Assembly (NCBI GenBank): GCA_017311185.1
Contig: JAESUZ010000962.1
Coordinates: 1-64,000 of the forward strand
From: Proteles cristata cristata
Lineage: Eukaryota > Chordata > Mammalia > Carnivora > Hyaenidae
DNA length: 64,000 nucleotides
Direction of reading: 5' to 3'
Part shown: piece by piece, positions 54,371 to 64,000 of the stretch
Layout of the letters: each line of letters starts with the position of its first letter
Numbering within the stretch: position 1 is the stretch's first letter
Notes under the pieces: generated by a model
Database searches by the model: none
Seen by the model: the letters and a program-made list of their open reading frames with translations, nothing else
Told to the model about the DNA's origin: nothing
Translations under genes and position numbers: made by a program

Positions 54371-54622
54371 CAACCTCCTCATTCCTGGGATGTGGTGGTT
54401 CTGTTTCTCAGTGCTGCTCATGGATTATTAGCTGTCCTCTGAAATGTTCCTCTTGGCTCTTGCTGCATCCTGAGTTTATCACTTCCTATATACCTGTGAT
54501 TAGAAATCCGTGTGTAAATATTTAGTAATTGGCCATTTGGCGCTTGAGGTAAATCAGCTGCAAGGTCAGGAAGCCTGGGCTTATTTCCCAGCTTATTGTA
54601 GAACTGTATGAAAGCGACTGCC

Positions 54623-54841
54623 CGGGGCGCCTGGGTGGCTTAGTCGGTTCAGCGTCCGACTTTCACTTAGGTCATGATCTCGCGGTTTGTGGGTTCGAGC
54701 CCCGCGTCGGGCTCTGTGCTGACTGCCAGCTCGGAGCCTGGAGCCTGTTTGGTCTGTGACTCCCTCTCTCTCTGACCCTCCCTGCTCACGCTGTCTCTCT
54801 TTCTCTCTCCTAAAAATAAATAAAACATTAAAAAAAAAAAA
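54623..54841 (+). mobile_element. young CAN SINE
   Basis: GGGGCGCCTGGGTGGCTTAG start and intact B box. Target copies AAAGCGACTGC at 54611-54621 and 54842-54852 are identical. Confidence 0.95.
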
Positions 54842-54852
54842 AAAGCGACTGC

Positions 54853-56650
54853 TCTCTTGAGGACTCGGGGCGGGCCTCTGTGCACTATGAAGCAGCATTT
54901 CCCCCCTATTCTCTGGCTCCTAGGGCTGGGAGTAGGATGAGTGAAAGTGTTGTCGCTGGAGTTCGTGGACAAGACCAAGGCCGTGGAAAGAAACCTCACT
55001 GAGAACCATTACCCTCGCCCCCCCCCACACCCCCCCGGCCCCCGGATCACCCGAGTAGTAGTTTGGCAGCTGGTGTCTTTAGTCGGAGATTCCTACATTG
55101 CATGACACAGAAGAGGTTTCCCTCTGAAGTCTTTCATTTATGGACAGCTTTGTGTATTCTGCCTTGGTCTGATGAAGATCTAGAACACCAGAATTTTTTA
55201 CTTTTAGCATTTTCATTACTTGTGTTTATTTGCTCTGAAGTGGGGTAATAAATCATTTCTACATCTTATTAGTTAAGACTCATGATTTGGAATTCTTCCT
55301 TGGCTGGCCATGTGGGAAAAGGGAATCTCTTATTTCTTGACTCCTAGATTTTCTGCTCTTATATTCATTGCCGGAAATAGCCATTGAGTGAACACACCTT
55401 CCGTAAAACAGCCAGTCAGGGACAGAGAAACTGGTTGCTCAATCCCATTATCCAAACTGTAGGAACTCGAAGGGGCAAAGCATTAACCTTGAATCACCCT
55501 GTCTGCTGGCAGTCATAAATTCTCTTTCCCCTTAGCTGATAGACTGTCTCCATGGGGGCAGAATTTCTAGATGATTCCATATCAGCTGTGGCAGTCACTT
55601 CTTTTACAGCTCCAGGAGCATTTGGAGGTGGAGTCCCCCACTCCTGGGGCTGCCTGGATTCTGAACAGCCTGTAAATACTATTGTTCATTCCCTTCTGGA
55701 GAATGGTCTTCAAGGTGCATCCACGTGACTGTGTCACATAAACCCACCTGCACTGCAGACCCTGAGTGGGCCATGAGGCCTCAGATGAAGTGGCCACAGC
55801 CTATCCCACTCCAGGCCCACAGAACCAGCAGAATTGGCATCCGTGGGCCAGGACTGGGACGACCAAGCAGATTCCACAGACACGTGCCTGCAGCCATGCG
55901 CTGTGTATCTTCCGTTCTCCAGCCGTGTCTAGGTTTGGAATGAGTCTTCAGACCTTCTTATCTGAGTAATTCTAGCTGTGTGCCTGCTGTCGAGCATGGT
56001 GCATGGTTGGCAGAGAACACAGCCTGGCCAGGTGTGCTGGTCAGTCTTCCCCGCCACCTGTATCTGAGAATTCTTTTGGCACCAGGACCATCCCTTCAGA
56101 ATAGCCACTTGTTTGAGGGTGATAAAAGCGTGATGGTGACAGTTTAGATAAGATTTCTGCCCAGAGTCCCAAAAAATCTTTGGCACTTTTCTTGGCAAAA
56201 ATGACACACCCAGGTAAGTGGTGTGTGCCAAGACCAGGTGTAGAGTGTGAACAGACTCAACAGATAATGAGGATATAATTAGGACCACAGTGGATCATTT
56301 CTTCTTACCCAAGGCTTTTGATGCCTTCATGTGGAATATCTTTAACTTCATATTATCACCTGCTAATGATGAGACATTTTTTTGTTTTTTCATTGTCAGA
56401 ATCTCTGTTATACAAGCAGACCCAGGTGACTCCATGGAGGTTTTGTGCCAGCTACCATATGCCCTCCTTGATGTGCCCCAGCACAATGCTTAGAGGATCT
56501 TATGGGAAGATAGTGCTGCTTGCCTCGAAAGGATACGCTTAATGAGAACATGATGCTGGTGGCTTGTGAACAGCTTACTTTGCTCAGTTTCTTTACACTG
56601 TCCATGAACTTAGACCCATGAGATCCCCCACACCCAGGCTTGTCCTGGGG
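54853..56650. other. intergenic or intronic DNA; 55480-56650 unclassified
   Basis: 54853-55480 is nonrepetitive with a C-rich run at 55020-55040. 55480-56650 reads like a decayed coding or retroelement sequence on the minus strand, but I cannot name it. Confidence 0.35.
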
Positions 56651-56749
56651 CACCAATGAGTAGCGGGATAAACATAAGCACAGCTTTTCAAAGTGCCCAC
56701 ATGACCCAAAGATCTAGTAAGAAAGATCTTTTCCTAAATATGTTCCTAA

Positions 56750-56830
56750 ATCAAATATATATATATTTGATATATACACATAAAATTGAGTACATTCTAT
56801 ATATACACATAAAATTGAGTACATTTTTAA
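56750..56830. repeat. TA-rich repeat with a tandem duplication
   Basis: ACACATAAAATTGAGTACAT occurs twice (around 56776 and 56806) after a (TA)n run. Confidence 0.75.
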
Positions 56831-56924
56831 AGCCAGCTTTCTCCCCCACCCCACCCTACCCCCACCAAGAAGAGCACATGTAGGCAAAATGGCACTGGTT
56901 CTAAGCATACACAGGTATACACTT

Positions 56925-57480
56925 TTGGGTTTGTTTTTAATGTGCTAAAATATCCATAACTTAAAACTCACCATTTTAACCATTTTTAAGTGTGTAGCTC
57001 AGCAGCTATAGGCACATTCACGTTGTTGTGGGATGTCCCCACCATCCACCTCCAGAGCTTTTCCCGTCTCCCCAAACTGAAACTCTGTTCCTATTAAATC
57101 CTAACTCCCTATCCCCCCACCTCCTCATCTCCTGGACACCAACATCCTACTTTCCGTCTCTGTGAATTTGACAGCTCTGGGCACCTCATGTGAGTGGAAT
57201 CATGTGGTACTTTGTCTTTTGGTGACTGACTTCTGTCGCTTAACCTCTGTGTCGTCAAGTTTCATCCATCTTGTAGCATGTCCAAGTTTCCTTCCTTTTT
57301 AAGGGAATGATATTCCATTGAAGGGATAGACCACATTTTGTGTGCCCGTCCATTTATCGGTGACTTGCTTCCACCTTTGGGTTACTAGGAATAATGCTGC
57401 TGTGAGCACTCTTGGACAGCTCCCTGTTCTGGATGTTTCTTTACAAAATGAACATGCCCTTGTAACTACCACATAGATCA
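56925..57480 (-). mobile_element. old L1 3' UTR, antisense
   Basis: ACTCACCATTTTAACCATTT, TGGAATCATGTGGTACTTTG and TTTCATCCATCTTGTAGCAT are reverse old L1 text. Confidence 0.75.
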
Positions 57481-58274
57481 AGAATGGACTAGAGTGCACA
57501 GAGTTAGAGGGAGAGCAGGAAGTTTCGATTACATTTCACGGCTGCGTGTGGCTGCTTCAGCTACACCTCGGGGTCTTGGGATTGGACGCTCATTTTCTCT
57601 ACGTGAGACAGTTGGGAAGGATGTTTGAAAAACACATGTGTAATGTGAAAGGCCACAAGATTAGCTGTGAGATTTAAGCAGCTTATTTCCTTAAAATATC
57701 TGGGGAAGATAGTACAGCGTATTTGGGGTTTGCGGTTGCAGCTGTATTAACACATGACCGCTAAGTACAGTCCCTCTAGGCTCCCGCTGCAAGAAGGGGC
57801 TCCCATCCACCTGGAGAACGGTCCTTTTATCAGCTTCTGCTGGAGAATGAGTTTTAAACCTTGGGGGACAATTTTGTGGCCATGTCTTGCCTTCCTGTCT
57901 TCCTTTCCTTCCTCCTTCTCCTCCCACCTGGTCCTCTCTCTCCTTAACTGAAATGATTCATTAGTGGACTTCTATGTGCCGGACACTCTGCCCGTCACTG
58001 TAGGAGACACACTAATGAGTAAGACACGATATCTGACATGTGTATTTAAAATAGAATCGTTGATCAGGAATACTATTCTGATGGCCGGCAGCCAACCCCT
58101 TGGTGCCCACCGAGTGCCAACAGCAGCCTTAGAGCAGAGCCAAAGAGTTTGTGGACTTTGGCGTGTTGTAACGCATGAAGAGAGGAAGACTGTATCCACC
58201 AGGTTACCTAGAACTGCTCTGGCATGCCCATAACCAAATGGTAAGAATAAGTTTTTTAAAAACACCTTTAAGGT
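57481..58274. other. DNA without recognised genes
   Basis: 57955-58040 is MIR- or L-like (GGACTTCTATGTGCCGGACA); otherwise unclassified. Confidence 0.4.
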
Positions 58275-58275
58275 A

Positions 58276-58388
58276 GGGGTACCTGGCTGGCTGAGTCAGT
58301 AGAGCATTGACTCTTGAGTTTAAGCCCCACGTTGGGTGCAGAGATTACTAAAATAAAATAAAATAATTTAAAAATAATAAAATAAAAC
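58276..58388 (+). mobile_element. short-type CAN SINE
   Basis: GGGGTACCTGGCTGGCTGAG start, ends after GTTGGGTGCAGAGATTACTA with an (AAAAT)n tail. Imperfect flanks ACCTTTAAGGT and ACTTTTAAGCT. Confidence 0.85.
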
Positions 58389-58754
58389 TTTTAAGCTGCC
58401 TTGAATTCAGATGCTCTGTTTGAGAGCATTCTTCTAAAAATGTTAGGAGACATTTTAATGATGAAGAGAAAAACACTAAAGTTTATACATTAGCGAAGTG
58501 GGGTCTCTAATCCTTTTCAGAAACTCAGGCACTTGGATTTTCTTGAACTGATACTCCCCAGCTGTTTTTCCTTCCCCACAGCTCACAAAGGCAGGCCCAT
58601 CTCTCCACCCACAACTTACACCAACATCACCATCACCAACATCGTCACATTCCCCAGTGGTGGGTGAGTTGCTTGTCTCCTAACTGGCCTCCTTTCCCTT
58701 GGTCTTAACCCATGCAAAACCCTTCTTGATGCAATAGCCACAGGGATCTTTCCA

Positions 58755-58982
58755 GAGCAGGGGGTGGTAAGCTTTTTCTCTAAGGATGGATTGCAAATAT
58801 TTTGGACTTTATGGGCCCTATGCTCTGTGTTGCTGTTGGTCAACTCTGCTGTTTTAGTGGAAGAGTAGCCACAGATAACAAGGAAAGCAATCACTATGGC
58901 TGCATTCCAATAAAGTTTCATTTCCAAAAGCTTTATTTATAGATTTGGTCCGTGGGCTGCAGTTTGCTGACTCCTGCTCTAG
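58755..58982 (+). mobile_element. MER-type nonautonomous DNA transposon, copy 2
   Basis: TTGCAAATATTTTGGACTTT, then CCAATAAAGTTTCATTTCCA, ending GCAGTTTGCTGACTCCTGCT. Related to the copy at 26286-26522. Confidence 0.6.
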
Positions 58983-59044
58983 ATCACAAATCTGTCCCCC
59001 TCACCCCCTTGCTTATCGTCCATTGGCTCCTTATTCCCAAAAGG

Positions 59045-59487
59045 AAAACTCAGCATTTCTTGGCATGGCATTCACAGTCCCTCTCGGCCGGCCCTCTGCT
59101 TGCTTCTCTACCCTCATCGCTCCCACTTCTCGGCATCCCCATCCCCCAGCGCCTCTACTTTTTCATCTTGCAATTTGCACCACACATGGCTCCCAAAATA
59201 CTCTGTGTTATTTCAGACCTGCCCTTCCCACTGCCTGGGAAGACCTCCCCACCCCCAACCTGTCAAACTCAAACTTTCCTCCGAAACCTCAGTGTCAACT
59301 GTCTAAGGCTTTTCCTGTCCCTCATCATCAGGTGTGATCACTGCCTCCCCTTTTCATTCCTGTATCTAGTTCTACACTGTTATTGCTTCTCTAAGTATTG
59401 TGTGAACTCCTTGAGGGCAGAACCCACGTCAGAGTCATCTTTGAATTCCCAGTGCCTCATACAGTGTTTATCATGTAGCAGAATCTT
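59045..59487 (+). mobile_element. L2 LINE 3' region
   Basis: TGTGTGAACTCCTTGAGGGC, TTTGAATTCCCAGTGCCTCA and CTTCATAAATATATACTC form the L2 end. A SINE is inserted in its last bases. Confidence 0.8.
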
Positions 59488-59504
59488 CATAAATATATAC
59501 TCTT

Positions 59505-59752
59505 TTTTTTATTTTTTATTTTTAAATTTTTTTTAATTTTTTTTTAATGTTTTTATTTATTTCTAGGAGAGAGAGAGAGACAGCATGAGCAGGGGAGGGT
59601 CAGAGAGAGAGGGAGTCACAGACTGAAACAGGCTCCAGGCTCCGAGCTGGCAGTCAGCACAGAGCCCGACGCGGGGCTCGAATCCACGAACCGCGAGATC
59701 ATGACCTAAGCGAAAGTCGGGCGCTTAACCGACTAAGCCACCCAGGTGCCCC
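59505..59752 (-). mobile_element. young CAN SINE, antisense
   Basis: Long reverse A-tail and near-consensus body ending CCACCCAGGTGCCCC. CATAAATATATACTCTT is identical at 59488-59504 and 59753-59769. Confidence 0.96.
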
Positions 59753-60204
59753 CATAAATATATACTCTTAACACAAAGTGTCATTTAAGTAGATTTTTCT
59801 TTTCTAATAGCTTAGTTGATATGTAATTCACATGCTGTATAATTCACCCATTTACAATGGATGTTCAAGGCAATGGATGTTAGTATATCCACAGACATGT
59901 ATGACCATCACCACAGTCAATTTTAGAACATTTCATTACCGGAAAGAGAAGCCTGTGCCCTTTACCTATCACCTCCTTCTCCCCCCACAACCCCTACTCC
60001 CCACATCCACACCTACTAATCTACTTTCTGCATATATACAGCCAATTCTGGATACTTCATATAAATGGAATCAAATATAAGTCGTCTTTCACTTTACAGG
60101 TTTCCAAGCCTTTATGTTGTGATATGTATGCATACTACGTACCTTATTATGGCCAAATAATATGCCACTATATGGATATACTACATTTTGTTTACCTGTT
60201 CATT

Positions 60205-60404
60205 TTTTAAAAAAAGTTTATTTATTTAGAGAGAAAGAGTTAGTGACAGTAGGGGAGGGACAGAGAACGAGGAAGAGAGAGAATCCCAAGCAAGCTCTGC
60301 ACTGCCTGCTGTGCAGCCCTATGTGGGGCTCAAACCCATGAGATCATGACCTGGGCTGAAACCAAGAGTCAGAGGCTCAACCTATCGAGCCACCCAGGCG
60401 CCCC
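60205..60404 (-). mobile_element. CAN SINE, antisense
   Basis: Ends CCACCCAGGCGCCCC. Target copies TACCTGTTCATT (60193-60204) and TATCTGTTCATT (60405-60416). Confidence 0.93.
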
Positions 60405-60883
60405 TATCTGTTCATTGTTGATGGACATTTGGCTTGTTTCCACCTTTTGGCTATTATCAATAGAGCTGCTGTAAACATTTGTATATAAGCTTTGGTTGAA
60501 CATCTGTTTTTAATTCTTTTAGGTATATAAATAGGAGTGGAATTTCTGGGTCATATGGTAATTCTATGTTTATCTTTCTGAAGAATTGCCATACTTTGTC
60601 ACAACAGTTGTACCATTACTACCAGCAATGCATGGAGGTTCCAATTTCTCAAAATCCTCACCAACACCTACTTTTTCCCACTTAAAAAAAATTATAGCCA
60701 TCCTTGTGTGTGCAAAGTGGTATTTTGCTGAGGTTGTGATTTCCCCTTTCCCTGGTAACTAATGATATTGAGCATCTTTTCAGGTGTTTGTTGGAGACTT
60801 GCATATCTTCCTTGGGGAAATATCTGTTCAAGTCTGGTGCCCATTTTTAAACTGGCTTGGTTATTCTTATTGAATTGTAGGAG

Positions 60884-61114
60884 GTTTTTTTAATGTTTAT
60901 TTTCAGACAGAGAGAGGACTTGTGTGTGTGTGTGCAACTGGGGGAGGAGGAGGAAGAGACGGAGGCGGGGGGATGGAGAGAGAGAGAATCCCAAGTAGGC
61001 TCCATACCGTCAGCACAGAGCCCGATGCAGGGCTCGATTTTATGAACCATGAGATCATGATCTGAGCCAAAATCAGAAGTCGGACACTTCACTGACTGAG
61101 CCACTGAGGCACCC
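60884..61114 (-). mobile_element. CAN SINE, antisense
   Basis: Ends GAGCCACTGAGGCACCC. Flanks TGAATTGTAGGAG (60871-60883) and TGAATTCTAGGAG (61115-61127). Confidence 0.92.
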
Positions 61115-61983
61115 TGAATTCTAGGAGATTTTATATGTTCTGGATAACTAGACCCTTTTCAGATATATGATTTACAAATATTTACTCCCATTCTGTGAGT
61201 TGTCTTTTCACCTTCTTAGTGTCTCCTTGTTTCTCAGTTCACATCACATGTACTCAGCATTTATACTATAATGGATTCAGCAGATACTAAGATTATGTGC
61301 CTTCAAGGGGATTCACAGGCTTGAAAGGGAGGTAGGCATGCAAATAGTACAATAAATACTTGATCACTATGCTTTTTTTCTACCCATCCTATGGCCACCC
61401 TGGTTCATGAAGCATCTTGATAATGCCTTTTGATGCACAAAATTTTTAATTTTGATGAAGTCCAGTATACAAATTTTTAATCTGTTGCCTGTGCTTTGGT
61501 GTCATATTTTAGAAACCATCGCCAAATTCAAAGTCATGAAGATTTATTCCTGTGTTTTCTTCTATGAGTTTTATAGTTTGGCTTTTAGATGCATGTGTTT
61601 GATCCATTTTAGATTATTTTTTGTAAATAGTGTGGAAGAGGAGTCCAGCTTCTTTTATTTGTGGCTGTCTAGTTATTCCATCACCATTCTTTTTACAAAC
61701 ACTAGTCTTTCCCCAAGAGAAAGACAAGGGTCTTGGTACTCTCGTCAAAGCAATTAATGATAAATATATGAGTTTACTACTAGACTCTCACTTCTACCCC
61801 ATTGATATATATGTCTGTCCTTGCGCCTGTACCATACTGTCTTGATAACTGTTGCTTTGTATTAACCTTTTGCCCTTTTGAAATTGGGAAGTGTGAGAAC
61901 CACTTGGTTCTCCTTTCTCAGAATTGTCTTGGCGATTCTGGACCCCTTACAATTCCACATAAATTTTAGAATCAGTGTTTCAA

Positions 61984-62015
61984 CCAACTTGACAATAAAC
62001 TATTTAAGAAAAAAA
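61984..62015 (+). mobile_element. minimal L1 insertion (about 32 bp)
   Basis: CCAACTTGACAATAAACTAT plus a few bases and an A-tail equals only the terminal bases of the felid L1. Target copies AGAATCAGTGTTTCAA (61968-61983) and AGAATCCGTGTTTCAA (62016-62031). Confidence 0.85.
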
Positions 62016-62235
62016 AGAATCCGTGTTTCAATTTCCATGAAAAAGTCAGTTGGGATTCTAATAAAGATTTTGATGAATTTGTATTCCTATCTTAATGACG
62101 TTAAGTCTTCCAATCCATGAACATGGGATGTTTTCCCATTTATTTAGATCTTTAATTTCTTTCAAAAATGTTCTGTAGCTTTCTGAGGATAAATTCTGCG
62201 TGTTTTTTGTTAAATATATTTCTAAATATTACATT

Positions 62236-62451
62236 AAAAATCTTTTTTAAACATTTGTTTTTGGGAGAGAAAGGAAGAGAGAAAGAGAAGAGCAGGGGAG
62301 GGGCAGAAAGAAAGGAAGACACAGAATCTGGAGCAGGCTCCAGGCTCTGAGCTGTCAGTATTGAGCCCGACACAGGGCTTGAACCCATGAGCCATGAGAT
62401 TGTGACCTGAGCCAAAGTCAAATGCTTAACCAACTGAGCCACCCACCTCCC
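62236..62451 (-). mobile_element. CAN SINE, antisense
   Basis: Ends GAGCCACCCACCTCCC. Flanks CTAAATATTACATT (62222-62235) and CTAAATATTTTATT (62452-62465). Confidence 0.92.
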
Positions 62452-62649
62452 CTAAATATTTTATTCTTTTTGATGCTATTGTAAATGGAATTTGTTTTGT
62501 CATTTCCTTTTTGGATTGTTCTTTGAAAGTGAATAGAAACAGTTAACCTTTGTATATTGATCTTGTATCCTGCAACCTTGTTAAACTCTTATCAGTTCTT
62601 ATAGTCTTTCAATAGATTCCTTAAGATCTTTTATATATACCTGTGGGTA

Positions 62650-63899
62650 GATTCCTAAACATAGAGTAACAGGTGTTCAGGCGATAGGTATGTGGTGTCC
62701 TAGAACAGAGAACAGCAAGACCAAAGTTAGGGAAGTGTGGAAGAAGGTATCTTCTGGAAATCACATGCACCCAGATCAGAGCGGTTAAACCTAGGGTTGT
62801 GGGTTGAAGCTAGTGCGTGTCATGCTAAAAATGCACTGAGAATATTAGAATCATTCTTAGAAGGAGGCCCAGAAAAGACTTGTGATCAGCACCACTGACA
62901 CTGATGAGGTCCAAAGGTAGCTGAGGAAGTCTGCCTCCCCCAGGAAGAGCAGGGACTTGTAGGTACGTGTGTGTATGCCACTACTCTGCAGATGCCATTA
63001 TCTCTAGGAATGATCAGCAGTGACACAGTACCAGCTGGCATTGTGCAGCCAAGCCCAGCCAGCATTGGTGATGTGGCGGTCGGTGCCTGCTGCTATTACT
63101 CACCGGGCTTCTGGAAGGAACCCACTGCTTCTAATTCACAGCAGAAACCCAGATCACAGGCTTTTAACAAACTTGACACCAGCACTCCTACCCCCTCCTC
63201 AGTGTAGCCAGACATTTCCAGACAAGGCAAAGATGTGGCTGTGGTCTCTGTACCAGCTGCTCCTTCCTTTGCTGGGCCCCCTGGGTCTAGTTCCCATCTG
63301 AGGGGCTTAGGCCCGAAGAACTGACTTTTGGCTGAGGTTGCATCACTTGGATGCACGCTTGGCCTGAAAACTAGTGGAGACACCGTGTACAAAGCCAAGA
63401 TGAGTCCTGCTAGGAATAGCTCTACCTGAGGCACAAGGAAAGCTAACCAGTACGTCCTTGGCCACTTTTGAGGAGCCATCTCTTTGAAAAACTGATTTTT
63501 TCCTCCTTCTAACGCAGAATTCCCTCCACTACCCACCCAGTGTAGTCCTTTTATGGGCACGGCCAAGCCCTTCCGTACCTGTCTGTTCCTGGACCAGCAC
63601 TCCAGGAATTTGCATGCGGTGGGTCTCATCCCTAACTACACTTCCTGCCCTAAAAACACGACTTGTTTACAGTGATTGGATTGCTGACCAAGTTTGGACA
63701 CCATTCTGGCTCCGGCTTCTGTTTTCCTCCCCCTAAAGTGCAAAAACTCAGACCAATTTGGCTACCGATTGTAACTCTGGGAAACAGTGTGTGTGGAGTG
63801 TGTGTGCCGAGTAGGGGAGGTGGTGTGTTAAGAGTGGTCAGTGGGTGAAGTGACACCCCTCCTGGGATTTTTCCAGGTTCTTGCTGAGTTTTATAATTA
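62650..63899. other. DNA without recognised genes or repeats
   Basis: SINE-free; several short frames on both strands (such as 63096-63629 minus) lack recognisable domains. Confidence 0.45.
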
Positions 63900-63958
63900 T
63901 AATAGTTACCACTCATTGAGCATTGCTATGAGCCAGTCACTCTACTGGGCCCTTGATA
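63900..63958 (+). mobile_element. MIR fragment
   Basis: CCACTCATTGAGCATTGCTA, then TGAGCCAGTCACTCTACTGG, matches the start of MIR. Confidence 0.55.
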
Positions 63959-63965
63959 CTTCTCT

Positions 63966-64000
63966 TTTTTTTTTTTTTTTGAGAGAGAGATGGAACATGA
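63966..64000 (-). mobile_element. CAN SINE, antisense, cut by the window edge
   Basis: Poly(T) followed by GAGAGAGAGATGGAACATGA, the reversed 3' half of a CAN SINE. Confidence 0.8.

Larger units (their letters stand above)
59790..62645 (-). mobile_element. old L1, antisense, with several insertions
   Basis: From the 3' UTR (TAATTCACCCATTTACAATG; GGTGCAACCATCACC-type text) to ORF2 (AATCCATGAACATGGGATGT; TTGTATCCTGCAACCTTGTT). SINEs at 60205, 60884 and 62236, a 32-bp L1 insert at 61984, and an unclassified insert around 61225-61420 interrupt it. Confidence 0.8.

Noticed and set aside
52460..64000. LOXL2 coding exon 2 (signal peptide and first SRCR domain)
   Set aside because: I looked for it because of synteny and found no frame resembling it; it would lie beyond the right edge.
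1..64000. CRISPR array, operon or phage-like system
   Set aside because: Repeats are mammalian SINEs, LINEs and microsatellites; spacing and content do not fit any such system.

Overview
The window is ordinary nuclear DNA of a carnivoran mammal, almost certainly a felid. The clearest sign is about 35 copies of a tRNA-Lys-derived CAN SINE with the felid-type body (start GGGGCACCTGGGTGGCTCAG, CT-rich 3' half, AATAAATAAA tail). Felid-type L1 3' ends and old mammalian repeats (MIR, L2, MER5, MLT1, Tigger2) add to this. There is no bacterial or plasmid content and no CRISPR array.

One protein-coding gene is certain. Seven plus-strand exons between 4615 and 15452 encode the C-terminal 390 residues of ENTPD4, the Golgi/lysosomal UDPase NTPDase4. 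Every exon has an acceptor AG and donor GT, codon phases match across all junctions, and the reading frame closes on a TGA at 15450-15452. The earlier exons lie left of the window. A long 3' UTR follows, with the best poly(A) signal at 19486-19491. It contains no SINE or L1.

Layout: 1-4614 is an ENTPD4 intron filled by L1 copies. 4615-15452 holds the ENTPD4 exons, with introns carrying eight SINEs, seven of them in the gene's orientation. 15453 to about 19515 is the 3' UTR. 19.7-50.9 kb is intergenic and repeat-rich: SINEs, a solo retroviral LTR, MLT1 LTRs, old and young L1s, and microsatellites. 50.95-52.45 kb is a CpG-rich island. 52.5-64 kb is again repeat-rich, mostly antisense old L1 with SINE insertions. 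In human the next gene downstream of ENTPD4 in the same orientation is LOXL2. The CpG island is therefore a reasonable candidate for the LOXL2 promoter and noncoding first exon, but no LOXL2 coding exon is visible here, so this is an inference from synteny.

I found no new multi-gene system. The observations most worth checking are: the tandem donors of an ENTPD4 exon; two good CTCF-like motifs in divergent orientation between ENTPD4 and the CpG island; a very small (about 32 bp) L1 insertion with a 16-bp target-site duplication; four head-to-tail SINE pairs formed by repeated insertion at one target or in an A-tail; and a set of young SINEs and L1s with near-perfect duplications that may be polymorphic among cats. 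Repeat family names come from recognition by eye, and edges are exact only where a target-site duplication is given.
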